Shown here in pieces: positions 50,889-59,655 of a DNA stretch of 64,000 bases. Location of the stretch: assembly GCA_012519985.1 (NCBI GenBank), contig JAAYPC010000079.1, positions 62,001-126,000 of the forward strand. Reading direction: 5' to 3'. Under the pieces are notes generated by a model. The model made no database searches and was not told the origin of the DNA. It was given only the letters and a program-made list of their open reading frames with translations. How positions within the stretch are numbered: position 1 is the first letter of the stretch; each line of letters opens with the position of its first letter. The position numbers and the translations under genes are program-made. The DNA is from Fibrobacter sp. GTDB taxonomy: Bacteria > Fibrobacterota > Chitinivibrionia > Chitinivibrionales > Chitinispirillaceae.

Positions 50889-51653
50889 TCAACTTGCAGA
50901 ATCAAACTGAGATGCAATTTCTTCCAGCGATGGAAATTCTTTTCGGTATAGATTAAAAATCTCTCTGGCGTAATCAACTTTGTTACATTCTTTTGCTGCA
51001 TCCAGGAGATTTTCAAACATCTCGGAGTCCAGAGGATTAAGTTTAATGGATTCGACAAACAAAGACAGAGAATCTTCAAATTTTTTCTGATGATAGCAGA
51101 TGATTCCCAAACCACCAAAAGCTCTGGCATTTGGACCTTCGCTGTCATTGGATTTTAAAAATAGTTCCATGGCTTTAATCAGATTTCCAGCCATTAATTC
51201 CTTTTCTGCTTCATCCAGAATCGGGCTGTAAACTCCAATGGCCATGGCTTTCGGACTGAAATAGATATTGTCACCTTGTTCAATAATGTTTTCTCTGATT
51301 GTTTTAATCTCTTCGAGGTTTGGATCTATCCCCAAAGCATTCTCTAAAAAGGGGAGGATCTCCTGCGCTTTCCGAAGCTTCAGTGAAGCATCGAATAAAT
51401 TCAGCAAGGCATCAAGGTAGACCGGATTGATTGAGACAGACTTTACAAACATGGTATAGGCATCCTGCCAGAAATTTCTGGCCCATGACAGAACACCCAT
51501 ATTGTTGAAAGCCCTCCAGTTTTGCGGATCGCTTTCTACGATTGAGACTAAAATTCGTGCGGCTTCCTGCAAATTTCCCGCTGAAATCGCTTCTTCTGCC
51601 TGCAGGTTTTCTCTTTCGAATCTCTCTTCAATAAAAGGTGGTTCAGGGTGCAT
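50889..51653 (-). CDS. TPR-repeat protein
   Basis: A 254-residue cytoplasmic protein. TPR units are visible at about residues 18-50, 52-85 (WRAFNNMGVLSWARNFWQDAYTMF), 86-115, and 165-240 (ARAFGGLGIICYHQKKFEDSLSLF). They follow the 34-residue TPR spacing with Pro at the end of helix B. It probably serves as a protein-protein adaptor. It is divergent from dsbD and its ATG lies close to it. The PPFIEERFERENLQ segment near the N-terminus suggests a conserved short motif. Confidence 0.8.
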   Translation of the reverse strand: MHPEPPFIEERFERENLQAEEAISAGNLQEAARILVSIVESDPQNWRAFNNMGVLSWARNFWQDAYTMFVKSVSINPVYLDALLNLFDASLKLRKAQEILPFLENALGIDPNLEEIKTIRENIIEQGDNIYFSPKAMAIGVYSPILDEAEKELMAGNLIKAMELFLKSNDSEGPNARAFGGLGIICYHQKKFEDSLSLFVESIKLNPLDSEMFENLLDAAKECNKVDYAREIFNLYRKEFPSLEEIASQFDSAS

Positions 51654-51798
51654 TATTAATCTCTCCCTTTAGATGAGCGAAATGGCTATTTTTATAGTCC
51701 TGATGCCATTATTAAGAATAAAAAGGAAATATACATTGAACAAGTACGAAATAAAAAGTAATGCAAGTTGTTACGGCTTAAAAAACAGGGGAGAACTC

Positions 51799-53703
51799 AT
51801 GGATAAAGTCCTGAAAAAACTTTTTTCCACCAGATTATTTATTCCCATCATTCTGGTTGTTTTTTCATCTCAACTGCTCCTTGCTTCTCAGGAGGATTTG
51901 GCAGTAGAGCTGGTCCCTTCAAAAAGAGCATACACTGCCGGAGATTCGATTATTCTGGCTCTCAAAATTATTGTTCCCGAAAAATATCATCTGTATGGAA
52001 ATCCTCTCGGACCCGGGATCGGAAAACCTCTTGAGATTTCGATTGATGGTGCAAGAGATGTTGTCTGGGATGGCATCAGGAAACCTGCTGCCAGGAAATA
52101 CAAACCTCCTGTTGGTGAGTGGGTCTTTGCGTATGATGATCAGGTTGTTTTTTATATAACTGGGAAAATTCCCCCTGAAATTAGTGGAAACATTGAAGGT
52201 GTGATTCATGTTGAAGGTCTGATCTGCAACACAGCATGTATTCCAGTAAAAAAGGAGATATCTTTTAGTATCAGTCTGAAAGAAACGGCTGAATCTGATC
52301 TGCATTTTAAAAATGATCCTGACATTTTAAGACTAATGACTTCAGCAACGGGTTCTTTTCCCTTATCAACTCATACTGTTACTGAAACGCCATCGGTTAT
52401 AGGTCTCGATCTGAGTGGCTTAAGTGTCAAGGCTCCATCACAGAACACTCTTGTGCAGTGGAACTACTCACCGCTTGAAAGCAGGATGAATTACAATGTC
52501 TGGCTTGCCATACTGTTAGGATTTCTTGCTGGAATAATAATGAATGTAATGCCCTGTGTTCTTCCAGTGCTGGGAATAAAGATACTTTCCTTTTCAGAGA
52601 TTCGTCAAAGCTCCCGTAAAATGGCTTTTGTAAAAAGCCTGGTTTTTTCAGCCGGCATGCTTTCCATATTTTTGGTTCTTGCATCGCTGGCATCGTTTGC
52701 CAATTTCTCCTGGGGAGAACAGTTCCGAAATCCGTCTGTGCTGGTCGTGATTATTGCCGTAATTGTGATTTTTGCTTTGGGAATGTTTGACCTGTTCATG
52801 ATTCAGGTACCATCCAGTATTGCTCAGATGGGAGTAAAGAAGAGAAGCGGATTAACAGGTGATTTTTTTAACGGAATGTTTGCTTCCATTCTGGCAACTC
52901 CCTGCAGCGGTCCACTGCTTGGAGCAACTCTGGCCTGGACCCTGACACAAAAACCATTGATAATATTCACAATTTTTACTTCGATCGGTCTGGGTATGGC
53001 TTTCCCGTACATTTTGCTCTCACTCAGCAGCAGAATAGCCAGCATAATTCCCAAACCAGGCAATTGGATGAATGATTTCAAACATCTAATGGGGTTTATA
53101 CTGCTTGGTTTTGCTGTTTACCTTATGGTAGGTCTTCCCCAGAACATGCTGATAAGTACTGTTGGAATGTGTCTGGTATTGGTTTTTGGTATTGCTTTTT
53201 TCACCCATTATGCACCATTTGGATCATCGATTAAAAGAAAAGCCGTGGTGGCAGCAATGGCCCTTATTATTTGCTTTTCGGGAGTTTATGTTAATTTTGG
53301 AATACTATACAGGATTATCGCAGCAGATGAAAAAGGGATAGCTGGCCAGGAAAATGGGAGTTGGAAGGAGTTTTCTGCTGATGAATTGAAAAAAGCTCAT
53401 GAACTGGGACAGAATGTAATAATCGATTTTACCGCCAACTGGTGTGTAAATTGCCAATTTAATAAAGTGACTGTGCTGAATACATCGCAGATTAATAAAT
53501 TAATAAAAGAGAAGAACATAGTAGCCATGAAGGCAGATCTGACCAGGCCAGATCCCCAGATAGAATCACTACTTCATCATTTAGGTTCACGAAGCGTGCC
53601 ATTTTTGGCTATTTTCTCAGGTACAAATCCGTATGAACCGGTCATAATGAGAGATATAATCAACAAAAAGAAACTGGTGAATGTATTAAAACAACTGGAG
53701 TAG
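51799..53703 (+). CDS. dsbD: Thiol:disulfide interchange protein DsbD
   Basis: A 634-residue inner-membrane electron carrier. A signal peptide leads to an N-terminal DsbD-alpha domain (to about 180) with the redox pair in LICNTACIPVK. About eight membrane helices (about residues 235-510) hold the pair in NVMPCVLPVLGIK and ATPCSGPLLGATL. The C-terminal thioredoxin domain has FTANWCVNCQFNK (about 546-558). It passes reducing power from cytoplasmic thioredoxin to periplasmic proteins. I chose the ATG at 51799 with GGGGAG upstream; the longer frame upstream has no signal sequence. Confidence 0.93.
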   Translation: MDKVLKKLFSTRLFIPIILVVFSSQLLLASQEDLAVELVPSKRAYTAGDSIILALKIIVPEKYHLYGNPLGPGIGKPLEISIDGARDVVWDGIRKPAARKYKPPVGEWVFAYDDQVVFYITGKIPPEISGNIEGVIHVEGLICNTACIPVKKEISFSISLKETAESDLHFKNDPDILRLMTSATGSFPLSTHTVTETPSVIGLDLSGLSVKAPSQNTLVQWNYSPLESRMNYNVWLAILLGFLAGIIMNVMPCVLPVLGIKILSFSEIRQSSRKMAFVKSLVFSAGMLSIFLVLASLASFANFSWGEQFRNPSVLVVIIAVIVIFALGMFDLFMIQVPSSIAQMGVKKRSGLTGDFFNGMFASILATPCSGPLLGATLAWTLTQKPLIIFTIFTSIGLGMAFPYILLSLSSRIASIIPKPGNWMNDFKHLMGFILLGFAVYLMVGLPQNMLISTVGMCLVLVFGIAFFTHYAPFGSSIKRKAVVAAMALIICFSGVYVNFGILYRIIAADEKGIAGQENGSWKEFSADELKKAHELGQNVIIDFTANWCVNCQFNKVTVLNTSQINKLIKEKNIVAMKADLTRPDPQIESLLHHLGSRSVPFLAIFSGTNPYEPVIMRDIINKKKLVNVLKQLE

Positions 53704-53721
53704 CTTTTCAGTACTTTTTAT

Positions 53722-54660
53722 TCACTCCAGTTTCTCTGCTGCTTTAAGCACATCTTGTACCGAAATGCTCTCCATACATTTATGATCACAGCTTCGGGGA
53801 GCATCCTTCTTGAGATGACAAGGGGAGCAGGTTTGCTTGTTGTAAAGTATAGTGACACTTTTTCCAACAGGGCACCACACTACCGGGTTTGAAGAGCCAA
53901 ACAGAGCAATCGTTCTGCAGCCTGATATTGCTGCAAGATGTGTAATACCACTGTCATTACCAATGTAAAAGCTGCAATGCTTCAACAGATAAACTAAGGA
54001 TAAAAGACTTTGATTAAAAAGAATTTTATCCTCCTCCGGGAATCGTAGACGATACTCTGCTGGTCCTGCAATCCAGATAATCTCAAAGCCACGTTTTTTA
54101 AGTTGATCTGATAAACTCAAATAATTTTTAAAGGGCCAGTTTTTCAAACGACTTCCGCTTCCCGGGCACAATACCACCGCCTCCCTGGTCTCACACAGAA
54201 ATTGTTTTACCTTGTCTGATTCATCCGGAGGAATATTAAATTCCGGAAAGATGTCAAAACCCGGTGTTAAATACTGCTGAAAAAGAGAAAGATGATAGTT
54301 TACAATGTGAATGTTCTCGTTTGCCGGGAAAGGCTCGTGTACCATAATGTTCGGACTGGCAAACCGGGAAACATTCATAACAAGATGTGAATCATGGGAG
54401 GAGAACAGAAGGAAACGGTCGAAACGGTTTGTCAGTTCAATCGTTTCTGGAGCATATTCATCCAGAAAAAACGGAATATAAGATTTGCTGTTGATATCCA
54501 GAATCTCATCTATCAAACCTGCTGCTTTGGCGAGCAGGGCATAAGAAGGTTTTCCGAGCAGGCTGATATAATCAGTGCAGATGTTTCTGAAAAGCTTTAA
54601 TAAAGGTAAAGAGGTAAGAAAATCGCCAAGTGCCCCGTTATGGTAAACTAACGTTTTCAT
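53722..54660 (-). CDS. Glycosyltransferase family 9 (heptosyltransferase-like)
   Basis: A 312-residue protein. The family signatures are HNGALGDFLTSLPLL at the N-terminus (Asp in the catalytic loop), VVLCPGSGSRLKNWPF, and GNDSGITHLAAISGCRTIALFGSSNPVVWCP near the end. GT9 enzymes add heptose or other sugars to lipopolysaccharide cores. Here the sugar is uncertain. It follows the GSCFA gene by one base and ends 18 nt from the convergent dsbD. Confidence 0.85.
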   Translation of the reverse strand: MKTLVYHNGALGDFLTSLPLLKLFRNICTDYISLLGKPSYALLAKAAGLIDEILDINSKSYIPFFLDEYAPETIELTNRFDRFLLFSSHDSHLVMNVSRFASPNIMVHEPFPANENIHIVNYHLSLFQQYLTPGFDIFPEFNIPPDESDKVKQFLCETREAVVLCPGSGSRLKNWPFKNYLSLSDQLKKRGFEIIWIAGPAEYRLRFPEEDKILFNQSLLSLVYLLKHCSFYIGNDSGITHLAAISGCRTIALFGSSNPVVWCPVGKSVTILYNKQTCSPCHLKKDAPRSCDHKCMESISVQDVLKAAEKLE

Positions 54661-54661
54661 A

Positions 54662-55648
54662 CTATAATAATGATTGGAAATATCTCAAATCTTCTGAGAA
54701 GTTGATTTCCGGATAATCGGAAAGAAGTAACTCAATTTTTTTTATCTGGGAAAGCGCAAATGCCTTTGTAGAATCCATCTCAGGGTAGAGAATCCTGTGT
54801 TCACGGGCCAGAAGAACCGGAGTGTAATCTTTTATAAAAGACATGGCTTTTTCAGAAAGGAATGCCTTCTGAAATTTTTCCCATATTATTGAAATTGCAG
54901 TCTCATTTGGGTGAATCATATCCTGATTGTAGAAACGGTAATCCCGAAGCTCATCCATCATTATTTCATATGCTGGGAAGTAACAGACTTGGGAAAAACG
55001 TTTTTCAAGAGCATAAATTGCAGTTATAAGGTGAGATTTGCTGACCTGATTTTTATGCAGACTCTCCTGAATATAGCGCACGGGACTAACTGAAAAAACT
55101 ATGTTGAGAGAGGGACTAGAATCAAAAAGATCTTCAAAAATCGGACTGAATGTGTTTACAATTAAATCTGGTGTCAAAAGTGTCTGGTGAAAATTGTTCT
55201 GGGGAAATTTGTGACAGTTGGCAACAACCCTTTTATTTTCGAGAAGGCAGAAGACTGATGCGGTACCGGGGGTTAGTAGAAGAAAGTCAAGCTTTTTGTA
55301 GAACTGACAGGCCTTTTCCAGTTGGTCATTCATATTCTGGAGAGTAATATCAGGATCAGGATGTGAGAACCTGGAATGATGATCCCAGCTTTTATAAAGA
55401 CCCTGATGGTAAAAAATATCTTCTCTTGTGTAGGGTTGAGCTGAGATTATACGGGATAGAGCAGATGCTATGGAACAGGGATTATAAAGTGTTCCAGTAG
55501 GATTGCTGCACACATTAAAATGGTAACGATTCAGTTTCTCTGCAATATGCTCAGAAAAGCATGAGCCCAGAAGAAGCAAATATTTGTCATGAGTTATTTT
55601 TTTTGGGCTTGGAGAAATGGTTACCTGTGTCTGAAGTTGTATGCTCAT
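54662..55648 (-). CDS. GSCFA-domain protein
   Basis: A 328-residue protein whose start contains LLLGSCFSEHIAEKLNRYHF, the GSCFA motif that names the family (PF08885), followed by NPTGTLYNP. The family is an SGNH/GDSL-like hydrolase group often found in polysaccharide clusters. The catalytic Ser is in GSCF and a His is in FLL.PGTA.. / QDMIHPNETA near the end. A sugar O-acetyl esterase or transferase role is inferred. It overlaps the YkgJ gene by 4 nt (ATGA). Confidence 0.8.
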   Translation of the reverse strand: MSIQLQTQVTISPSPKKITHDKYLLLLGSCFSEHIAEKLNRYHFNVCSNPTGTLYNPCSIASALSRIISAQPYTREDIFYHQGLYKSWDHHSRFSHPDPDITLQNMNDQLEKACQFYKKLDFLLLTPGTASVFCLLENKRVVANCHKFPQNNFHQTLLTPDLIVNTFSPIFEDLFDSSPSLNIVFSVSPVRYIQESLHKNQVSKSHLITAIYALEKRFSQVCYFPAYEIMMDELRDYRFYNQDMIHPNETAISIIWEKFQKAFLSEKAMSFIKDYTPVLLAREHRILYPEMDSTKAFALSQIKKIELLLSDYPEINFSEDLRYFQSLL

Positions 55649-56184
55649 AAGCTGGATAAGGCAAATGTTAACTTATCTGGGATTTTTCCTGAAGTGATAT
55701 CCGAGAGTAAAATACGTTGAGAAGCCAATTCAGGAAAACCTGCCAGTGTACAGAAAGCCATATTGATTTTCATCAGATTTATTGTCAGAGATTCCCAATC
55801 GAGAATACTGGTCTGGTCTGGATTCTTACATCCCTGAAAATTATAAGGGCAGCTTTGAATACATGAATCTTCACCACTTTTTAAAAGAAGACCGTGAGTA
55901 CGGCAGATCACAGGTCTGCAACTGTATATTCTGCATCTGTTGTTTTCAAGAAATGTGCAGCATCCCGGGTTATTAGTGGATCGACAAGTCTGGGCGTTAA
56001 GACCTATATGCATGATAATCTTAAAAGCTTCGATGGCAGATACCGTTTCAAGCTCACAACAGTCGCTGCAGCCAGCATGGCAGTGAATTTGATCTGGATT
56101 GTAAATTACAGCCTTGTCCCAGAGAGAGTCGCAGAAAGCGCAGATTGAATCATATCTGGAAATGACATCTTTTAAAGTGGGCAT
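55645..56184 (-). CDS. YkgJ-family cysteine cluster protein
   Basis: A 179-residue protein. The cysteine pattern CHAGCSDCC, then GCCTFLENNRCRIYSCRPVICRTHG, matches PF03692 (putative zinc- or iron-chelating, YkgJ). Members of this family are small cytoplasmic proteins of unknown function, some linked to lipoprotein or Fe-S roles. It lies between the heparinase-like and the GSCFA gene with 10-nt and overlapping junctions, so it belongs to the same operon. Confidence 0.82.
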   Translation of the reverse strand: MPTLKDVISRYDSICAFCDSLWDKAVIYNPDQIHCHAGCSDCCELETVSAIEAFKIIMHIGLNAQTCRSTNNPGCCTFLENNRCRIYSCRPVICRTHGLLLKSGEDSCIQSCPYNFQGCKNPDQTSILDWESLTINLMKINMAFCTLAGFPELASQRILLSDITSGKIPDKLTFALSSL

Positions 56185-56194
56185 ATTCTGCCAA

Positions 56195-58231
56195 TCAATC
56201 GAGTCCCATGGTTATTTTACCATCCATTATTACCAGCCCCTTAAAAAAGTCACCTGCATTTCCTGCAGATTTGAAAGGGCGCGGTCCTTTACCGGCTCCA
56301 ATATAGAAACCGACTTGATACATGGTTTCTCCTGCAGAAATATCTTTGGATTCCACATGTACGGCCAGCATATCAACTCTGCAGTTTTTCCAGTATGGAG
56401 GAGCATTGCGATCACCTCCGGGCAAATAATAAAGTCCTTTGGTCTTGCCCCATACAAATTGTAAAAGAAGATGGTTTTCGATGCTGGCCCAGAATGACGG
56501 GCAGTTTACTTCCCGGTATTTGTGCTGAGTGGAATTGAAAGTTTCCCTCAGTGAACCGCTGCAAAAGTCCAGTTTGTAATTAGTCCAGTGGTCATTAACC
56601 AGATACAATGGAGAAAGATACTGTTCATGCATTTCAAAAGTGCTGTCAGCAGTGATATCATCCAGAATCACTAATCCATCATCTCCCCAGGTAAGAACTC
56701 TTATGTCTCTGTGAAAAACTAAGTTGCCTCTTAAATCGAAATAGTTGATTCTCCCGCTTGTATCAAAACCGTCCCTTTGAAAACGGTCCCAATGATATGC
56801 TACTTCCCAGCTCTTTACCGGATTACTTATCGAAGGAATTCCCAGTAAGGAAGCTTTGAACTGTGCAACCAATTCCGGTTGATTATGAACGCTGAAACCG
56901 ATAAGAGGATGATTTCCAATCGCTTTCCAGGCCATACTCCTGGTAGTGCGGATGTTTCGTCGGTAACAGACTTCAACATAGGGATAGATGTGGCGGGTAT
57001 CGATGGCATTTTCAATCTGGCCGGAAGAGAAAAACCTCTGCTCTTTTGAAAATGGCAGACATGCCAGAAGAGAAAGTTCGAGGCCTACCTGACTCTGGAA
57101 AAACAGCTCCCATCCTTCATGGTGTTGCTCGAAACCGAAAACCCATGGTCCCTGATTTTCCTGACTGGTTAACAAACAGGTGTCCATCCAGGAGAGGAGC
57201 TTGCTGGTCATGTGCAGTGCTCTGGGATCATTATGCCACAGACCCCATGCAAGAATAAATGGTCTGGGAACGAACATGGGCATGTCATGTCCACCAGGAG
57301 TAAAGATTAGTCCGTTGGGAAGGCAGAATCGCAAAAGTATATCGAAAGTCCTCTGGTGATTTTTACGGGCAAGAAAGTCCGGTCTTTCCTTGTTGTGCAT
57401 TGAGTAGGCAGACATTGACAGGACTATCCAGGCACCATACATCAGGACTTCCGGATGGAAAAAACCGTGATTCTCTGCTGTCATATCAGGAAAAAGGTTT
57501 TGGGTAGATACCGTTTTAGCGATAGAACTGCCGAAATATTCACTGTGATCAGTTTTGTCATGAACACAGGATGCTATATTGACAGCCCATTTTCTCAGTG
57601 ACAATTCCCATTTGGATAGATTTGGATGTTTGGGATTGAGGTTAATTGCCCAGGCAAGCACAAGAGTGTCAAGAGCATTCTCTTCCACTTTTGTGTCGAA
57701 TTCACTTCCGCTTGGCGGAAGAAGATCTATGAAGCGATCTGCTTCAAATGCCACGATTTCCTTTATGCGGGCAACAAGTTTCTGGTCAAGTATTTCACGG
57801 CAGAATACAGAACACACTCCAAGCAGCGTGGCCCACATACTGCTTCGCCAGTTTTCTCCCCATCTTTTACGCTCAAGAAATGTTTCCACATCCAGAGAGC
57901 CAGTCAGATGAGTTTCGCAAGCCCAGTGCACTCCTTTTCTGATTTTTTTTATCAGGTCTTCTTTGTTGATTATTGCGCTGATAAGGTCATACTGATTCAG
58001 ATAAAGATAACTTCCCAGCGTACATAAAATGTTAATGTGGGGCCGGATAACATATTCGATCACCGGAGAAGAGGATCCTACAGATCGCATGTTAAAGGTT
58101 TGAGGGTCAATAGACCCAAAAATACCGTTTTCCTGATCGATGTCCGCCCAGGACTTCAAATAATATGGAATACTTCTCGAAAGGAGTCGAAGAATTTTCT
58201 GAGATTCTATTTTTTCGGTAAATTGAAGCAT
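56195..58231 (-). CDS. Large protein, possibly a heparinase-like (alpha/alpha) toroid
   Basis: A 678-residue protein without a signal peptide. The first half is helical with many Trp/Trp-Gly pairs (RRWGENWRSSMWATLLGVC is similar to a toroid motif), containing ENHGFFHPEVLMYGAW and TPGGHDMPMFVPRP. The second half is beta-rich (VHNQPELVAQF, RINYFDLRGNLVFHRDIRVLTWGDDGLVILDDI). Alginate lyase/heparinase II/III proteins have such a plan, but I cannot place catalytic His/Tyr with certainty. The operon order with GT9, GSCFA and YkgJ suggests surface-polysaccharide metabolism. It is the first gene of that operon. Confidence 0.6.
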   Translation of the reverse strand: MLQFTEKIESQKILRLLSRSIPYYLKSWADIDQENGIFGSIDPQTFNMRSVGSSSPVIEYVIRPHINILCTLGSYLYLNQYDLISAIINKEDLIKKIRKGVHWACETHLTGSLDVETFLERKRWGENWRSSMWATLLGVCSVFCREILDQKLVARIKEIVAFEADRFIDLLPPSGSEFDTKVEENALDTLVLAWAINLNPKHPNLSKWELSLRKWAVNIASCVHDKTDHSEYFGSSIAKTVSTQNLFPDMTAENHGFFHPEVLMYGAWIVLSMSAYSMHNKERPDFLARKNHQRTFDILLRFCLPNGLIFTPGGHDMPMFVPRPFILAWGLWHNDPRALHMTSKLLSWMDTCLLTSQENQGPWVFGFEQHHEGWELFFQSQVGLELSLLACLPFSKEQRFFSSGQIENAIDTRHIYPYVEVCYRRNIRTTRSMAWKAIGNHPLIGFSVHNQPELVAQFKASLLGIPSISNPVKSWEVAYHWDRFQRDGFDTSGRINYFDLRGNLVFHRDIRVLTWGDDGLVILDDITADSTFEMHEQYLSPLYLVNDHWTNYKLDFCSGSLRETFNSTQHKYREVNCPSFWASIENHLLLQFVWGKTKGLYYLPGGDRNAPPYWKNCRVDMLAVHVESKDISAGETMYQVGFYIGAGKGPRPFKSAGNAGDFFKGLVIMDGKITMGLD

Positions 58232-58270
58232 GTGAAGTGCCTTAATGTGCTGAATTGTTGTTGGGGGACG

Positions 58271-58498
58271 TTAAACCGGTTTATCCATAGGATAGACGAC
58301 TATCACATTTTCGTCATCTGATGCCTCTTTGCATTTCTTGGCAAATTCCCTTGCTGTGTTTGAATCATAAAGAACAATAAAAGCATCACCAAAAAAACGG
58401 GGAAGCCGGTCACCTTTAAGCCAGTCTATATGTTTGTTGACCAGATCGCGTAAAAACAAGTTATCCGGACCTGAATAACCAATTCCTAAATATGTCAT
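58271..58498 (-). CDS. Small protein of unknown function
   Basis: A 75-residue protein (MTYLGIGYSGPDNLFLRDL...), rich in charged residues at the end (AKKCKEASDDENVIVVYPMDKPV). It has no signal peptide or membrane segment, and I recognise no family. It lies 40 nt before the heparinase-like gene. I chose the ATG at 58498; the longer frame would need a GTG start at 58543. GGAAAAAG precedes the ATG. Confidence 0.55.
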   Translation of the reverse strand: MTYLGIGYSGPDNLFLRDLVNKHIDWLKGDRLPRFFGDAFIVLYDSNTAREFAKKCKEASDDENVIVVYPMDKPV

Positions 58499-58664
58499 TT
58501 TTCTTTTTCCAATTTTTAAGTCTGATGGTCGATTTCGTTTCACAGTATCTCTGAAGTTTTTCTGTATAAAAACTAGAAAGAGAGCAAGTCTGTTGCCTGC
58601 TTTTGCCAGAAATCTGAGAAAAAAACGTTCGTTATTAGGTTAAATTAATAAAAGGAATGTATTG

Positions 58665-58706
58665 TGAAAAAGGAAGATCAATAATAAGGTTTTTTTTTAT
58701 TATTGA
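58665..58706 (-). terminator. Possible terminator after the HTH-STAS gene
   Basis: TCAATAATA and TATTATTGA form a perfect 9-bp stem. On the minus strand it is followed by TCTTCCTTTTTC. The loop carries a long A run on that strand, so pairing may vary. Confidence 0.4.
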
Positions 58707-58755
58707 ACCTCAATGTTGGGTATTTAAGTTCCTGGAGTTTCGTTATTGAAATGTT

Positions 58756-59328
58756 TCAGCTTTTGTTGAATATGGATTTATTGGAAAAAGCAGCATCTTC
58801 AAAAGCTCTTTCTGTCCCAAAAATTGGCACTGTATCTTCTATTTTGGATTCACTGAGAGTGGCTTCAATTTGCGGAGAGGGATCTAAAATAGCTAAAAAT
58901 CTTCCTAATTCCTGAAATTTAATGAAAGAGTTCCGAATAAAATTACAGGAATCGGAGTCAATAAGCAAAACGTCTGTTAATCGAAGTGCTGTTGCTTTCC
59001 AGGGAGCCGTAACAGCCTTATCTATCTCTTTTTCCAACAAGTAAAGGTTACGTTTGTGCAGGACCCCTACCAGTTGAATTACCGCATAACGGGTCTTAGT
59101 GTACAGGTATACATCTAAAAAGTCACTCACCGAATGTTCCTGGGAAACAAATGCAGAATCTGTGACACCTGAATCATTTTTCTGCTTTATCCGCATAACG
59201 ATGCCATTAACGGTCTTTAAAGGAAGATTCAAAGTAGCAGCAATTACCTTAGGCTCAATGTTTCTTTTGATCATTCGATAGATGCGGTGATACATTTCCA
59301 GAGAAAGCTCATCTGACTGTTTTTGCAT
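58756..59328 (-). CDS. HTH plus STAS-domain protein
   Basis: A 190-residue protein. The N-terminus (about 1-50) resembles a helix-turn-helix (MYHRIYRMIKRNIEPKVIAATLNLPLKTVNGIVMRIKQ), the sort used by sigma-70 region 4-like or MarR-type proteins. The C-terminus (about 78-180) is a STAS-like domain (VIQLVGVLHKRNLYLLEKEIDKAV, VLLIDSDSCNFIRNSF). It may be a DNA-binding response part of a partner-switch system. No anti-sigma kinase is adjacent. Confidence 0.65.
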   Translation of the reverse strand: MQKQSDELSLEMYHRIYRMIKRNIEPKVIAATLNLPLKTVNGIVMRIKQKNDSGVTDSAFVSQEHSVSDFLDVYLYTKTRYAVIQLVGVLHKRNLYLLEKEIDKAVTAPWKATALRLTDVLLIDSDSCNFIRNSFIKFQELGRFLAILDPSPQIEATLSESKIEDTVPIFGTERAFEDAAFSNKSIFNKS

Positions 59329-59495
59329 ATGATCCCCATTCTGTGCATAGAATTTTATTTCAGTATTTTACATTTTCGGATTAAGGGGGTCAATGTTTCC
59401 TAAAGCATCTATAAAGGAAAATATGGTATTATTTTCACTTCTGAACTGTATCCAAAAGTTCATTTATTGTCCGGGTTTCCAGGGGTGTTGCCTTC

Positions 59496-59524
59496 TTGTG
59501 CCTGTGAACACAGCGATGTATATT
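59496..59524 (+). promoter_or_regulatory. Promoter of tRNA-Ala
   Basis: TTGTGC (59496-59501) and TATATT (59519-59524) are 17 bases apart. The tRNA starts at 59536, so a short leader of about 5 nt would be trimmed by RNase P. Confidence 0.6.
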
Positions 59525-59535
59525 TTACGGATCAA

Positions 59536-59608
59536 GGGGCTGTAGCTCAGTTGGGAGAGCGCGACGTTCGCAATGTCGAGGTCAGGGGTTCGATCCCCCT
59601 CAGCTCCA
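59536..59608 (+). tRNA. tRNA-Ala (anticodon CGC)
   Basis: Seventy-three bases. The acceptor arms are GGGGCTG and CAGCTCC with the G3-U70 pair that marks alanine. The D arm has GTAGCTCAGTTGGGAGAGC, the anticodon loop is TTCGCAA (CGC at 59569-59571) and the T arm has GGTTCGATCCC. The discriminator is A and CCA is not encoded. It reads GCG. Confidence 0.95.
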
Positions 59609-59655
59609 TAACCGGACTGATTTTGACTGTTGGCAAGAAAAATGTCAGTAACTCT

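Noticed and set aside
59467-59655. N-terminal extension of the propeller gene
   Set aside because: It runs through the tRNA-Ala gene and lacks a signal peptide; the real start is after the tRNA.
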